From the NCBI RefSeq assembly GCF_000423065.1, contig NZ_AUHG01000010.1:558001-622000 (forward strand): DNA of 64,000 bases. The letters are read 5' to 3'. Within the stretch, counting starts at the first letter, position 1, and each line of letters starts with the position of its first letter. Of the stretch, positions 28,030 to 37,605 are shown in pieces. The notes below the pieces were generated by a model that was not told the origin of the DNA, made no database searches, and saw nothing but the letters and a program-made list of their open reading frames with translations. Made by a program: the position numbers and the translations under genes. Source of the DNA: Christiangramia echinicola DSM 19838 (GTDB taxonomy: Bacteria > Bacteroidota > Bacteroidia > Flavobacteriales > Flavobacteriaceae).

Positions 28030-29643
28030 TCAATCTGGTTTAGCTTTTGCCTTCTTGTATTTAGAAGGGTCAGTACTCTCAACTTCTGAAGAATTCACCG
28101 CGTAAATTTCCAGTTTCTTGCCAGTAACTTTTTCAAATAACTCAGACTTTCTTTCTGCTCCCCAGATCTCTAATTCGGGATCGCCCATCGTAGTGAGGTA
28201 AAAATTCACTTTATCTTTCTGATTAACTATTTCCAGGTTCTGGACATTTTGATAATGGCTTCTATCCAAACCATCAGCAACTCTTAGGATACCCGATAGT
28301 TTTTTTACTTTTTTGCGCAACGCTTTGTCCATTTTCATGTAAAAGGAGTGCCTTTTATTCGGAGTTGAACGGCGGTGGTAGCGGGCAACGTTAGCCATAA
28401 TATCTATCTCATCCTCGGTAAATCCTCTAAGGTCTGAATGCCGAATAATGTACAATGCATGTTTGTGATGTTTTCTATAGGATATATAATAACCTATATC
28501 GTGCATAAGGCTTGCATATTCAAGCAATTCTCTATCGCTCTCTTCAAGTTTTAATTCATCCCTGAATTCATCGAAAAGCTTAAGCGCCATTTCGGCAACA
28601 TGCCTGGAATGAGCTTCAGGCCAGTTACATTTTCTAAGTAATTCAAAAATACTTCGTTTACGAGGGTCGGGGAAGTTAGCTACCAGCTCCAGCTTAGGTC
28701 GTTCTTCTTTTAAAAAATTAAGGATCATCCCATCCCTTAAAGCAGCTTCAGAGATCTTGATATTTTCAATATTGAATTTTTTGAGGAGGTATTTAACGAG
28801 TACTATTCCTGGATTTATAATATCTATACGCTTCTCATCAAGCTCACTTATATTTTTACGTTCATCCCGGTCCAGTTTAATAAATTCTTTATAAAGAGAT
28901 TTGAAATCTGAAGCATTAAACACCAGTTCGTTCAGGGTCATATCTGCGGTTAAGGAAGTTCGGTTCGCCACCATCGCGCCAATATTCTCCATAGTCCCTG
29001 ATGAGCCTATCATTGTAGTTACCTTATGTTTTTTGATCACCTCGGCAACTTCTACAAGTGTCTCTTCATAATGTTTTTTTAAAGTCTTGATCTCTTTTTT
29101 GGTGATGGGATCATTTTTCACAAATTTAGCCGACATTCTTGCTACACCCAGTTTCAAGCTGTTGTGATAAAGGAATTCTTCATTGTTTCCTACGATGAAT
29201 TCAACGCTACCTCCTCCAATATCTACCATTAGAACCATCTCCTTATCTAATGCAATACTGTGTCTTATGGCATATCCAATGAGTTCAGCCTCCATTTTGC
29301 CTGGTATCGCCCGTGCCTTAATGCCCACTTCGTCTATCATGCGTTGTGTGAAATCACCGCCATTTTTTGCCTCTCTAATTGCTGAGGTAGCAAACGCAAG
29401 GATCTTTTCCACCTGCTGGGAGTCACAAAGGAATTTGATTCTTTTCAAAGCATCCAGTCCTCGCTGCATGGCGTCTTCACTAAGATGATTATCCATTCCT
29501 TTTTCAGCCAGGATCACCATTTCTTTTAATTTGTCTATGGTTCTAAAACTTCCATCAGGATAGATATCAACCAGGACAGCATGGAAGGAATTGGTTCCAA
29601 GATCTATGGCGGCGATACGTTTGGTAGGAGTGGAGTTGTCCAT
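28030..29643 (-). CDS. Ppx/GppA phosphatase with HD-like C-terminal region
   Basis: 537 residues. The N-terminal ASKHA-fold pair carries IAAIDLGTNSFHAVLVDI (about 10-27), AFATSAIREAKNG, and MVDIGGGSVEF, the phosphate-binding signature of exopolyphosphatase and guanosine pentaphosphate phosphohydrolase. A C-terminal HD-type helical region begins near 330 with HSRHVAEMALKLFDEF, and MHDIGYYISYRKHHKHA supplies the HD pair. It hydrolyses polyphosphate or pppGpp; which one is not decidable. It faces away from rplY and sits between prs and rplY. Confidence 0.9.
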   Translation of the reverse strand: MDNSTPTKRIAAIDLGTNSFHAVLVDIYPDGSFRTIDKLKEMVILAEKGMDNHLSEDAMQRGLDALKRIKFLCDSQQVEKILAFATSAIREAKNGGDFTQRMIDEVGIKARAIPGKMEAELIGYAIRHSIALDKEMVLMVDIGGGSVEFIVGNNEEFLYHNSLKLGVARMSAKFVKNDPITKKEIKTLKKHYEETLVEVAEVIKKHKVTTMIGSSGTMENIGAMVANRTSLTADMTLNELVFNASDFKSLYKEFIKLDRDERKNISELDEKRIDIINPGIVLVKYLLKKFNIENIKISEAALRDGMILNFLKEERPKLELVANFPDPRKRSIFELLRKCNWPEAHSRHVAEMALKLFDEFRDELKLEESDRELLEYASLMHDIGYYISYRKHHKHALYIIRHSDLRGFTEDEIDIMANVARYHRRSTPNKRHSFYMKMDKALRKKVKKLSGILRVADGLDRSHYQNVQNLEIVNQKDKVNFYLTTMGDPELEIWGAERKSELFEKVTGKKLEIYAVNSSEVESTDPSKYKKAKAKPD

Positions 29644-29768
29644 GTTATTTTACATTTTCAGTGGCTTCTCAATTCAATTTTTTAATAATCACTTCAATGT
29701 ACAGATTTTAGGGCCAATGTTTAATAAGGTTTTGTGAAAACTGTTGCTATAGCTAGTTTTTGGAAGGT

Positions 29769-30088
29769 CGCACGGAGCCTGTCGGAGTGCTTATTTAATA
29801 GAAATATTGAGAATTGACACCCTGAGCCTGTCGATTTGCCAATTTTATTGAACTGCTTGATAAGATCCTGAAACGAGTTCAGGATGACGAGAAGGTTAAA
29901 GGCGTGTTTTGAATTGTAGCATGGAAGCAGTAGAGGTGTCAATTTTATTGAAATGCTTGATGAGATCCTGAAACGAGTTCAGGATGACGTGAAGGTTAAA
30001 AAACTTATTTTGAATTGTTGCACTGAGCCTGTCGAAGTGCTTATTTAATAGAAATTAAGAATTGACACCCTGAACCTGTCGAAGTGCC
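29769..30088. repeat. Composite palindromic repeat array (B-A-A-B)
   Basis: Two 61-base units (29840-29900 and 29940-30000) are nearly identical direct repeats exactly 100 bases apart. Each carries ATCCTGAA-ACGAG-TTCAGGAT, a hairpin with 8-base arms. They are flanked by two related blocks (29770-29840 and 30021-30088) that contain CCTGTCG(A/G)AGTGC and the text CTTATTTAATAGAAAT followed by GAATTGACACCCTGA. The whole fills the ppx-rplY gap. It is likely a REP-like non-autonomous element; no transposase gene is present. Confidence 0.75.
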
Positions 30089-30225
30089 TCTTGAATTGAA
30101 TTCAGATAAAACTGATCTTCAGATAAATACCAGTAAGCTTCCAAATTTCAAAAACGAATATTATCAAAAGACTTATTCCGCAGAACTTTTTCAGCTACAG
30201 GGTTTTATAGATTAATAAAAAGGCT

Positions 30226-30233
30226 TACTTTTG
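30226..30233 (+). promoter_or_regulatory. Putative -7 element of rplY
   Basis: TACTTTTG matches TAnnTTTG. It leaves a leader of about 75 bases before the rplY ATG. No clear -33 element is seen. Confidence 0.45.
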
Positions 30234-30311
30234 CATCCTGAAATTTTTGCGCAAATGAAGGCAGTCATAACGACCAGACGACATTTGCTAATAATAATTT
30301 AAAATAAACAA

Positions 30312-30965
30312 ATGAAATCAATTACGATCAACGGATCTAAAAGAGAAAGCGTAGGCAAGAAGGCAACGAAAGCACTACGTAATGCTGGACAGGTTCCTTG
30401 CGTATTGTACGGGGTAGAAGGTGATCCACTACACTTTGCAGCAGAGGAAATCGCATTTAAAGATTTAGTGTATACTCCAGATGTACACACAGTAAAAATC
30501 AAATTGAAAAGTGGTGAGTCTTACGACGCTATCCTACAGGATATTCAATTTCACCCTGTAAGTGACGCTATCCTTCACATGGATTTCTATCAGATATTCG
30601 GTGACAAACCTATTACAATGGAAATCCCAATTCACACTGAAGGTGTTGCAAAAGGGGTTAAGAACGGTGGTGTACTTCGTTACAACCTTCGTCGTCTTAA
30701 AGTAAGAGGATTGCCAGGTGATCTTCCAGATTATATCATTGCTGATGTGACTAAACTTAAAATTGGTCAGAAGCTTTATGTAACTGGAGTAGATAGCAAG
30801 GATTATGTGATCCAGCATCCAGATAACACTGTAATCTGCCAGGTTAGAACTTCTCGTAACATTGTTGCTCTTGATGAGGATGATGAAGATGAAGTAGCAG
30901 CAGATGAAGTACCAGCTACTGAAACTGATGATGTAGCAGCAGTTAAAGAAGGGGAAGACAACTAG
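30312..30965 (+). CDS. rplY: 50S ribosomal protein L25/Ctc
   Basis: 217 residues, the long TL5/Ctc form. An N-terminal 5S-rRNA-binding domain ([46 protein letters not shown]) is followed by a beta-rich C-terminal domain and an acidic tail of Glu, Asp, Ala and Val. It binds 5S rRNA in the large subunit. A terminator follows closely. Confidence 0.97.
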   Translation: MKSITINGSKRESVGKKATKALRNAGQVPCVLYGVEGDPLHFAAEEIAFKDLVYTPDVHTVKIKLKSGESYDAILQDIQFHPVSDAILHMDFYQIFGDKPITMEIPIHTEGVAKGVKNGGVLRYNLRRLKVRGLPGDLPDYIIADVTKLKIGQKLYVTGVDSKDYVIQHPDNTVICQVRTSRNIVALDEDDEDEVAADEVPATETDDVAAVKEGEDN

Positions 30966-30987
30966 TCTTAAACTTTCAATATATATT

Positions 30988-31017
30988 AAAAAGCATTCCT
31001 TTTCGGGATGCTTTTTT
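30988..31017 (+). terminator. Terminator of rplY
   Basis: AAAAAGCATTCC pairs with GGGATGCTTTTT around a short TTTTC loop (one T-G pair), and the T-run continues. It lies 22 bases after the rplY stop. Confidence 0.85.
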
Positions 31018-31100
31018 ATTTAAATCAAATTTACATCCGCTTTTAATTTTTCTGATTTAAAAAGTATCTGATAAATTTTATCTTTACCAAAACTAATTGG

Positions 31101-31727
31101 ATGCTTTCATTCTTCGGAAGGATTTTAGGAAAAACACAGACTGCGGAGAAAACAGATCCCATGAAGAAATTTTTGATCGTTGGCCTGGGGAATATTGGCC
31201 CTAAATATGAAAACACGAGGCATAATATAGGATTTAAGGTCCTGGATGAACTTGCCCGTGAGAAAGAAGTGACTTTTGAAACCCAGAAGCTGGGGGATGT
31301 GGCAACTTTCAAATTCAAAGGCCGCACCTTTATTATGCTTAAGCCAAGTACTTATATGAATTTGAGCGGAAAAGCAGTGAATTACTGGATGCAGAAAGAA
31401 AAGATCTCCCTGGATAATTTACTGGTAGTCACCGATGACCTGAATCTGCCCTTCGGAACTTTAAGATTAAAGACTAAAGGTAGCGATGGAGGCCACAACG
31501 GATTAAAAGATATACAGACTCAGCTTAATACTACAAAATATAACCGTTTTAGATTCGGAATTAGTGATGAGTTCTCTAAAGGGAATCAGGTGGATTATGT
31601 CCTTGGAGAATGGGATGAGCAGGAGTTAAAGAAATTACCTGAAAGACTGAAAACTTCGGCAGAATTGATACAATCTTTTGGTACCGCTGGAGTTTCCAAT
31701 ACAATGAATACATTTAACGGCAAATAG
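31101..31727 (+). CDS. pth: Aminoacyl-tRNA hydrolase
   Basis: 208 residues from the first ATG. The enzyme core starts at MKKFLIVGLGNIGPKYENTR (residues 21-40), with the catalytic H41 and VVTDDLNLPFG and GSDGGHNGLKD further on. It releases peptidyl-tRNA. The first 20 residues (MLSFFGRILGKTQTAEKTDP) form an extension of a kind common in flavobacterial pth; an internal start at 31161 would remove it, and the choice is not settled. The ribF gene starts 6 bases later, so the two are one operon. Confidence 0.96.
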   Translation: MLSFFGRILGKTQTAEKTDPMKKFLIVGLGNIGPKYENTRHNIGFKVLDELAREKEVTFETQKLGDVATFKFKGRTFIMLKPSTYMNLSGKAVNYWMQKEKISLDNLLVVTDDLNLPFGTLRLKTKGSDGGHNGLKDIQTQLNTTKYNRFRFGISDEFSKGNQVDYVLGEWDEQELKKLPERLKTSAELIQSFGTAGVSNTMNTFNGK

Positions 31728-31733
31728 CAGGAT

Positions 31734-32669
31734 TTGAAAGAATATAGAGGAGCGAACTCATTTATAAGTGAACGTCAAACTGTGGTAACCATTGGTACTT
31801 TTGATGGGGTACATGTGGGACATCGCAAGATCATAGAGCGTTTGGTGAATTCTGCCCATGCGAATAACCTGGACTCGGTAGTGCTTACTTTTTTTCCTCA
31901 CCCAAGAATGGTGTTACAACAGGAAAGTGGTATACAGCTTATAAATACTATAGAGGAGAGAAAACACTTGTTAGAAGAGACGGGAATAGACCATTTGGTA
32001 GTTCACCCTTTTACACATCAGTTTTCAAGGTTGACTGCGCTGGAATTTGTTCGTGATATCCTGGTTAATAAACTAAAAGCCAAAAAGATCATTATTGGCT
32101 ACGATCACAGGTTCGGCCGAAATAGAACTGCAGATATCAATGACCTGAAGCAATTTGGAAAGGACTTTGGTTTCGATGTGGAAGAAATAAGTCAGCAGGA
32201 CGTAGAACAGGTAGCAGTAAGTTCTACAAAAATTAGAAACGCACTTTTAGATGGTCGTGTAGAACGCGCCAATATGTACCTTCAGCATCCTTTTACTTTA
32301 AAAGGAACCATCGTAAAAGGCCGCGGAATAGGAAAAGATCTAGGATTTCCAACGGCAAATATCGAGATCGAAGAAGATTATAAGCTTATTCCTAAAAATG
32401 GCGTTTACGTGGTAAGCTCCATAATTGATGGTGAAAAAGTTTATGGCATGATGAACATTGGCACTAATCCAACGGTTGGCGGAAAGGAAAAAACTATAGA
32501 AGCCAATTTTTTTCAGCTAAATAAAGACCTGTATGGGAAGAACCTTGAAATAGAAATGCTGGTAAGGATCAGGGACGAAAAGAAATTCGATTCGGTAGAA
32601 GATCTAAAAGTTGCCATGAAGCAGGACCGGGCCTTTTCAAAACAATACATAAAAGATAACTATGCTTAA
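31734..32669 (+). CDS. ribF: Bifunctional riboflavin kinase/FAD synthetase
   Basis: 311 residues. The N-terminal FAD synthetase (adenylyltransferase) domain has TIGTFDGVHVGHRKI (about 19-33) and the SSTKIRNAL segment. The C-terminal riboflavin kinase domain has GRGIGKDLGFPTANI and GVYVVSS. It makes FMN and then FAD. The start codon is TTG at 31734; no ATG lies near. The next gene overlaps by 8 bases, so pth-ribF-HTTM is one transcription unit. Confidence 0.96.
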   Translation: MKEYRGANSFISERQTVVTIGTFDGVHVGHRKIIERLVNSAHANNLDSVVLTFFPHPRMVLQQESGIQLINTIEERKHLLEETGIDHLVVHPFTHQFSRLTALEFVRDILVNKLKAKKIIIGYDHRFGRNRTADINDLKQFGKDFGFDVEEISQQDVEQVAVSSTKIRNALLDGRVERANMYLQHPFTLKGTIVKGRGIGKDLGFPTANIEIEEDYKLIPKNGVYVVSSIIDGEKVYGMMNIGTNPTVGGKEKTIEANFFQLNKDLYGKNLEIEMLVRIRDEKKFDSVEDLKVAMKQDRAFSKQYIKDNYA

Positions 32670-33984
32670 CAGTTGGCTTTTCAAACAAGTCGATAACTCT
32701 GCACTTGTAGTATTTCGTGCGCTTTTTGGTTTGTTGATCGCTATCGAGGCATTTGGAGCTATATTTACCGGTTGGATAAGAAGAACCCTTATTGAACCAG
32801 ATTTCACCTTTAATTTTATTGGATTTGAGTTCCTGCAGCCACTCCCCGGGAATGGGATGCTCTGGTATTACGGGGTAATGGGAGTATTCGGGATTTTTGT
32901 AATGCTCGGGTTCAAGTACAGGATGTCCATGATCTTTTATACCATCATGTGGGCTTCGGTTTACCTAATGCAAAAATCATCCTATAATAATCACTATTAC
33001 CTGTTGATGTTATTGTGTTTTGTAATGTGTTTTCTACCTGCTAACAGGTGGTTTTCACTGGATGCAAAAATTAAACCTGCTATTAGCTCTATTTCAATGC
33101 CGCGGTGGGTTTGGGTGTTTATTGTTTTGCAACTCTGGATCGTTTATACCTACGCTTCAGTAGCCAAATTTTATCCAGATTGGCTAGATGGTAGTTTTCC
33201 CGCTCTATTGATGAAATCTAAAGCAGATTACTGGCTTGTTGGAGAGTTTCTACAGCAAAGTTGGATACGTTATGCGATTGCTTATTTCGGGCTGGCATTC
33301 GACCTTTTGATCATTCCGTTATTGCTGTGGAAAAGAACAAGACTACCAATATTCCTGGCGGCCATATTCTTTCATCTATTCAACAGTTTTATATTCCATA
33401 TTGGTATTTTTCCATATATGTCCCTGGCGTTTTGCATCTTCTTTTTCCCTCCAGAAAAGATCAACAAGTTATTTCTGCGGAATAAAAAGGAACATTATAA
33501 TGCCGGAGAAATTATTATACCGTCTTACCGGAATTTTTTAATCGCTGCGATGTCTGTCTGGTTCGTTATTCAGATAGGCTTACCTTTAAGGCACTGGTTT
33601 TTTCAGGATGATGTGCTCTGGACAGAAGAAGGTCACCGTCTTAGCTGGCGAATGATGCTTAGAGGGAAAAGTGGACGTGTAGCCTTTAAGGTTGTTGAAA
33701 AAGGAACTACAGATACCATTTTTGTAGATAAGAAGGAATATCTCTCCCGAAAGCAAATGAGGGCAATTACCTCTAAACCAGATCTTATCTGGCAATTCGC
33801 ACAGCGCCTGGAAGAAGATTATGCCAGGCAGGGTAAAAAGATTGAGGTTTATGCTGAAGGTAAAATAAGTGTGAATGGTGGGCCTTATAAGCCTTTAATA
33901 GATCCTAAAGTTGATCTGGCAGCAGAAGAATGGCAGCATTTTAAACATCACGACTGGATACTACCTTCAGAAGTAGAAAAATAG
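32662..33984 (+). CDS. HTTM-domain membrane protein (vitamin K-dependent carboxylase-like)
   Basis: 440 residues. The N-terminal 300 have about eight membrane helices with the HTTM family's WASVYLMQKSSYNNHYYLL and MWYYGVMG-like segments; a soluble C-terminal region follows (about 300-440). The family includes gamma-glutamyl carboxylase relatives, but bacterial members have no proven role. It overlaps ribF by 8 bases and completes the pth-ribF unit. Confidence 0.85.
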   Translation: MLNSWLFKQVDNSALVVFRALFGLLIAIEAFGAIFTGWIRRTLIEPDFTFNFIGFEFLQPLPGNGMLWYYGVMGVFGIFVMLGFKYRMSMIFYTIMWASVYLMQKSSYNNHYYLLMLLCFVMCFLPANRWFSLDAKIKPAISSISMPRWVWVFIVLQLWIVYTYASVAKFYPDWLDGSFPALLMKSKADYWLVGEFLQQSWIRYAIAYFGLAFDLLIIPLLLWKRTRLPIFLAAIFFHLFNSFIFHIGIFPYMSLAFCIFFFPPEKINKLFLRNKKEHYNAGEIIIPSYRNFLIAAMSVWFVIQIGLPLRHWFFQDDVLWTEEGHRLSWRMMLRGKSGRVAFKVVEKGTTDTIFVDKKEYLSRKQMRAITSKPDLIWQFAQRLEEDYARQGKKIEVYAEGKISVNGGPYKPLIDPKVDLAAEEWQHFKHHDWILPSEVEK

Positions 33985-34026
33985 ATAAGATACCATTGCC
34001 AGGAGGTTAGTCTTACCTTCTTTTGT

Positions 34027-34034
34027 TACATTTG
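34027..34034 (+). promoter_or_regulatory. Putative -7 element of serS
   Basis: TACATTTG matches TAnnTTTG and lies 43 bases before the serS ATG. No good -33 partner is visible. Confidence 0.45.
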
Positions 34035-34076
34035 CAGCTCGTAAAAGTTTAACGGCAAATTAAATAAAACCGCCTC

Positions 34077-35348
34077 ATGTTACAGGTTTCAAAGATTGCA
34101 GAACACAAAGAAGAGTACATCAAAGCCCTTAAAAAAAGGAATTTTGATGCTTCAGATATTTTCCAACAGGTTTTAACACTGGATGAGACCAGAAGGTCTA
34201 CCCAGGCTAACCTTGATGATATTCTGGCCAGTTCCAACAAAATGTCAAAGGAGATAGGTCTTTTGTTCAAGAATGGGGAGCATGAAAAGGCAAATATCCT
34301 TAAGGAGAAAACTGGCCGTTTAAAGGAAGAGTCAAAAGAGCTTTCTGAAAAACTTACGGCAACCGTAGCCGATCTTCAGAATTTACTTTATACCATCCCG
34401 AATATTCCTCATGAATCTGTTCCTGCTGGAATGAGTGAAGATGACAACGAAGAGGTTTATAAGGAAGGAGATATTCCGGTATTGGCAGAAGGTTCAATGC
34501 CACACTGGGAACTTGCGAAGAAATACGATATTATAGATTTTGAACTGGGGAATAAGATCACCGGGGCAGGATTTCCTGTTTATAAAGGAAAGGGAGCCAG
34601 ATTACAACGTGCATTGATCACCTGGTTTCTTGATAGAGCTACTGAAGCTGGTTATACCGAATATCAATTACCATTATTAGTGAATGAAACTTCAGGTTTT
34701 GGAACAGGTCAGCTGCCAGATAAAGAAGGGCAGATGTATCATGTTACTGAAGATGATCTATACCTTATCCCGACTGCTGAGGTTCCGGTAACCAATATGT
34801 TCCGTGATAATTTGATGAACGAGAAGGATTTTCCTGTACTTTGTACGGGTTATACGCCTTGTTTCAGACGTGAAGCGGGATCTTATGGAGCTCATGTTCG
34901 CGGATTAAACCGCTTGCATCAATTTGACAAAGTGGAGATCGTAAGGCTGGAAACTCCAGAGAATTCTTATGCTGCACTGGATACAATGGTAGAGCATGTA
35001 AAAGGTCTTCTAAAGGACTTGAAGTTGCCTTATAGAATTCTTAGGTTATGTGGTGGAGACCTTGGTTTCACATCAGCTTTAACTTTCGATTTTGAAGTAT
35101 TTTCAACAGCTCAAGACCGCTGGTTAGAAATAAGTTCAGTATCGAACTTTGAGAATTTCCAGGCTAACAGGTTAAAATTGAGATTCAAGAATAAAGAGAA
35201 TAAAAAAGAACTGGCACATACACTCAACGGAAGTGCACTTGCACTACCCAGGGTACTGGCCGGGATTCTGGAGAATTATCAGACCGAAAATGGAATTAAG
35301 GTTCCTGAGGTACTCGTACCTTACTGTGGTTTCGATATAATAGATTAA
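34077..35348 (+). CDS. serS: Serine--tRNA ligase
   Basis: 423 residues, normal for bacterial SerRS. An N-terminal two-helix coiled coil (about 30-105) holds the long tRNA arm. The class II catalytic domain contains TSGFGTGQLPD, the TAEVPVT and CFRREAGSYGAHVRGLNRLHQF region (motif 2) and the late NGSALALPRVLAGILEN motif 3. It charges tRNA-Ser. It is transcribed alone and ends at a strong hairpin that overlaps the next gene's start. Confidence 0.97.
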   Translation: MLQVSKIAEHKEEYIKALKKRNFDASDIFQQVLTLDETRRSTQANLDDILASSNKMSKEIGLLFKNGEHEKANILKEKTGRLKEESKELSEKLTATVADLQNLLYTIPNIPHESVPAGMSEDDNEEVYKEGDIPVLAEGSMPHWELAKKYDIIDFELGNKITGAGFPVYKGKGARLQRALITWFLDRATEAGYTEYQLPLLVNETSGFGTGQLPDKEGQMYHVTEDDLYLIPTAEVPVTNMFRDNLMNEKDFPVLCTGYTPCFRREAGSYGAHVRGLNRLHQFDKVEIVRLETPENSYAALDTMVEHVKGLLKDLKLPYRILRLCGGDLGFTSALTFDFEVFSTAQDRWLEISSVSNFENFQANRLKLRFKNKENKKELAHTLNGSALALPRVLAGILENYQTENGIKVPEVLVPYCGFDIID

Positions 35349-35366
35349 TTTTCCTAACATATTATA

Positions 35367-35408
35367 AAACAGCGCAAATGTTTATATTTACATATGCGCT
35401 GTTTTTTG
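35367..35408 (+). terminator. Terminator of serS overlapping the TPR gene start
   Basis: AAACAGCGCA (35367-35376) pairs perfectly with TGCGCTGTTT (35395-35404) around an 18-base loop, with TTT following to 35407. The start codon of the next gene (35394) sits at the base of the descending arm, so terminator and gene start are the same DNA. Confidence 0.75.
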
Positions 35409-37178
35409 TTTATAGCTTTATGGTTTATAGCCGGTTGCGGAGTCTTTGCTCAAAGCGAACAATTGGCGCGGAATTTTTTTGACCAGGGAGAATATGAGAA
35501 GGCTTTAAAGGTTTACGAAAAACTTTATCAGCAAAATCCAGCAAACCCTATTTTCTTTAATGGTTTGATTTCTTCCCATCAGCAGCTGGAAAATTTTGAG
35601 GTTGCTGAAAGTTTGTTGATGGAACGTATAAATCGGTCTGCCAATAATCCATCTATTCTCATTGAACTGGGCCATAATTTTGAACTTCAGGAGCAATCTG
35701 AAAAAGCTAAGCAATTTTATGAAGAGGCGCTGCAAAGTATAGAAGGAAGACCTAATTATGCCTATGCAATCGCCCGTGGCTTTGAACAATATAATCTTCT
35801 GGATTATGCCGCTAGCGCCTATGAAAGGGCTATGGAGATGAATGGCGATCGCAATTTTAATCTTCAGCTCGCCCGTATTTATGGTGAACAAGGTAAGATT
35901 GAGGAAATGTTTAGTAATTACCTGGATCTTATAGAAGACGATATGAAGTTCTATGGTTTGGCGAACCGGGAATTTAACCGTTATATCACCGAAGATCCAC
36001 AGGCTGAAGCCAATGTTATTCTTAGAAAGTTATTATTGAAAAAATTACAGGAGAACCCAATCCTGCTTTACAATGAAATGCTAAGCTGGCTGTTTATTCA
36101 GCAAAAAGACTTTAGCAAGGCCTTTGCTCAGGAACGGGCAATTTTTAAGCGCGGAGATAATAACCTGCAGGGCATTTTAAATTTAGCGGTACTTGCGCGG
36201 GAGGCAAAAGATTTTGATTCGGCCAGGGAGATCATCTCCTACGCCATAGAAGAATCTCCTTCACCGGTTTTTAATCTTCAGGCCAGGCATTTTTTGATAA
36301 GTATCAAGCTGGATAATGCCAACCCCGAGGATTATCCGGAAATTGAAAATGAATTCAGGACTTTACTTGTAGAGAACCCACAAATTGATGGTACATTAAA
36401 CCTTAAGATAGATTATGCGAATTTCCTGGCTTTTCAGTTAGATAAAAAAGAAGAGGCTATAGAGCTTTTAAAAAATACTGCAGAGACGGCTAAGTCTGAT
36501 TTTGAAACCGCAAGGCTCAAAATGGCACTAGCAGATATTCTGGTAGTTCAGGAAAAATTCAACGAGGCTTTAATTTATTATTCCCAGATCCAGAACCTGG
36601 TGAAGAATGATGTAATGGCCCAGGACGCCAGATTCAAAGTGGCAAAAACCAGTTATTATAAAGGTGATTTTCAATGGGCTAAAACGCAACTGGATATTTT
36701 GAAATCTTCAACTTCCCAATTAATAGCTAATGATGCGATGGAGTTAAGTTTGCTAATTAGTGATAACTCATTGGAAGATTCTACCCAGGCAGCTCTAAGA
36801 AAATATGCTAAAGCAGACCTGTTATCTTTTCAGAAAAGAAACCCGGAAGCTATCCAGGCTTTAGATTCAATTTTAGTAAATCATAAAGGTGAAAAGATAG
36901 AGGATGAAGCTTTATTGAGTCAGGCTAAATTATTTGAGGAGGAAAAGAATTTCGAGAAGGCAGAATATAATTATCTGGCTATTATTGATTCCTTCGGAGA
37001 CGATATCCTGGCAGACAACGCACATTATTTCCTCGCAGAGCTATATGCGAACGAGCTGCAGGATCCTGAGAAAGCAAAAGGCTTTTACGAGCAAATTATC
37101 TTTAACTTTGCAGACAGTATCTATTTTGTGGAAGCCAGGAAAAAGTACCGATTGCTTCGCGGGGATACCATAGAATAA
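35394..37178 (+). CDS. Tetratricopeptide repeat protein, exported
   Basis: 594 residues. The signal peptide MRCFLFIALWFIAGCGVFAQ is encoded partly by the T-tract of the serS terminator. The rest is a long row of TPR-type helical pairs (for example NFFDQGEYEKALKVYEKLYQ at 27-46 and further repeats to the end), typical of a periplasmic scaffold. Partners are unknown. A cysteine at residue 15 is inside the hydrophobic stretch; lipidation there is possible but not clear. No other in-frame Met is near, so the start is fixed. Confidence 0.85.
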   Translation: MRCFLFIALWFIAGCGVFAQSEQLARNFFDQGEYEKALKVYEKLYQQNPANPIFFNGLISSHQQLENFEVAESLLMERINRSANNPSILIELGHNFELQEQSEKAKQFYEEALQSIEGRPNYAYAIARGFEQYNLLDYAASAYERAMEMNGDRNFNLQLARIYGEQGKIEEMFSNYLDLIEDDMKFYGLANREFNRYITEDPQAEANVILRKLLLKKLQENPILLYNEMLSWLFIQQKDFSKAFAQERAIFKRGDNNLQGILNLAVLAREAKDFDSAREIISYAIEESPSPVFNLQARHFLISIKLDNANPEDYPEIENEFRTLLVENPQIDGTLNLKIDYANFLAFQLDKKEEAIELLKNTAETAKSDFETARLKMALADILVVQEKFNEALIYYSQIQNLVKNDVMAQDARFKVAKTSYYKGDFQWAKTQLDILKSSTSQLIANDAMELSLLISDNSLEDSTQAALRKYAKADLLSFQKRNPEAIQALDSILVNHKGEKIEDEALLSQAKLFEEEKNFEKAEYNYLAIIDSFGDDILADNAHYFLAELYANELQDPEKAKGFYEQIIFNFADSIYFVEARKKYRLLRGDTIE

Positions 37179-37200
37179 TTCCAAAATTTAAATTCTAGAA

Positions 37201-37509
37201 ATGATCATATACAACGTCACCATAAACGTTCAGGAAGATATTCATGATAAATGGATAAAATGGATGAAAGAAGAGCATATTCCAGATATGCTGAATACAA
37301 AAAAATTTCAAAAAGCTTTGATGACGAAGGTAATGGTCCAGGAGCCAATGGGCGGGATCACATATTCGGTTCAATATACTACAGAAAGTAAGGAAATGCT
37401 GGAAAGCTATTATTCTGAAAATGCAGATGAAATGCGCTCCAGGTCCAAACCATTCGAAGGTAAATTTGTAGCTTTCAGGACAGAGCTTGAAGTGATAAGC
37501 GAACAGTAA
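37201..37509 (+). CDS. DUF4286 family protein
   Basis: 102 residues. MIIYNVTINVQEDIHDKWIK and the HIPDMLNTKKF segment match DUF4286, a small ferredoxin-like-fold family of Bacteroidota, regularly located beside rsmA. The role is unknown. It follows the TPR gene by 22 bases and precedes rsmA by about 100 bases. Confidence 0.82.
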   Translation: MIIYNVTINVQEDIHDKWIKWMKEEHIPDMLNTKKFQKALMTKVMVQEPMGGITYSVQYTTESKEMLESYYSENADEMRSRSKPFEGKFVAFRTELEVISEQ

Positions 37510-37605
37510 AGTTTACCTCAGGATCTACCAAAGTTTAAAACGAGCCTTTTTCAGGAACTTCACCAGAGCAATTAGATATTTAATGCTCTACCTCATTCAA
37601 TTAAA

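Noticed and set aside
29769-30088. CRISPR array
   Set aside because: The repeats are few, palindromic and unevenly arranged, with no unique spacers of constant length and no cas genes nearby.
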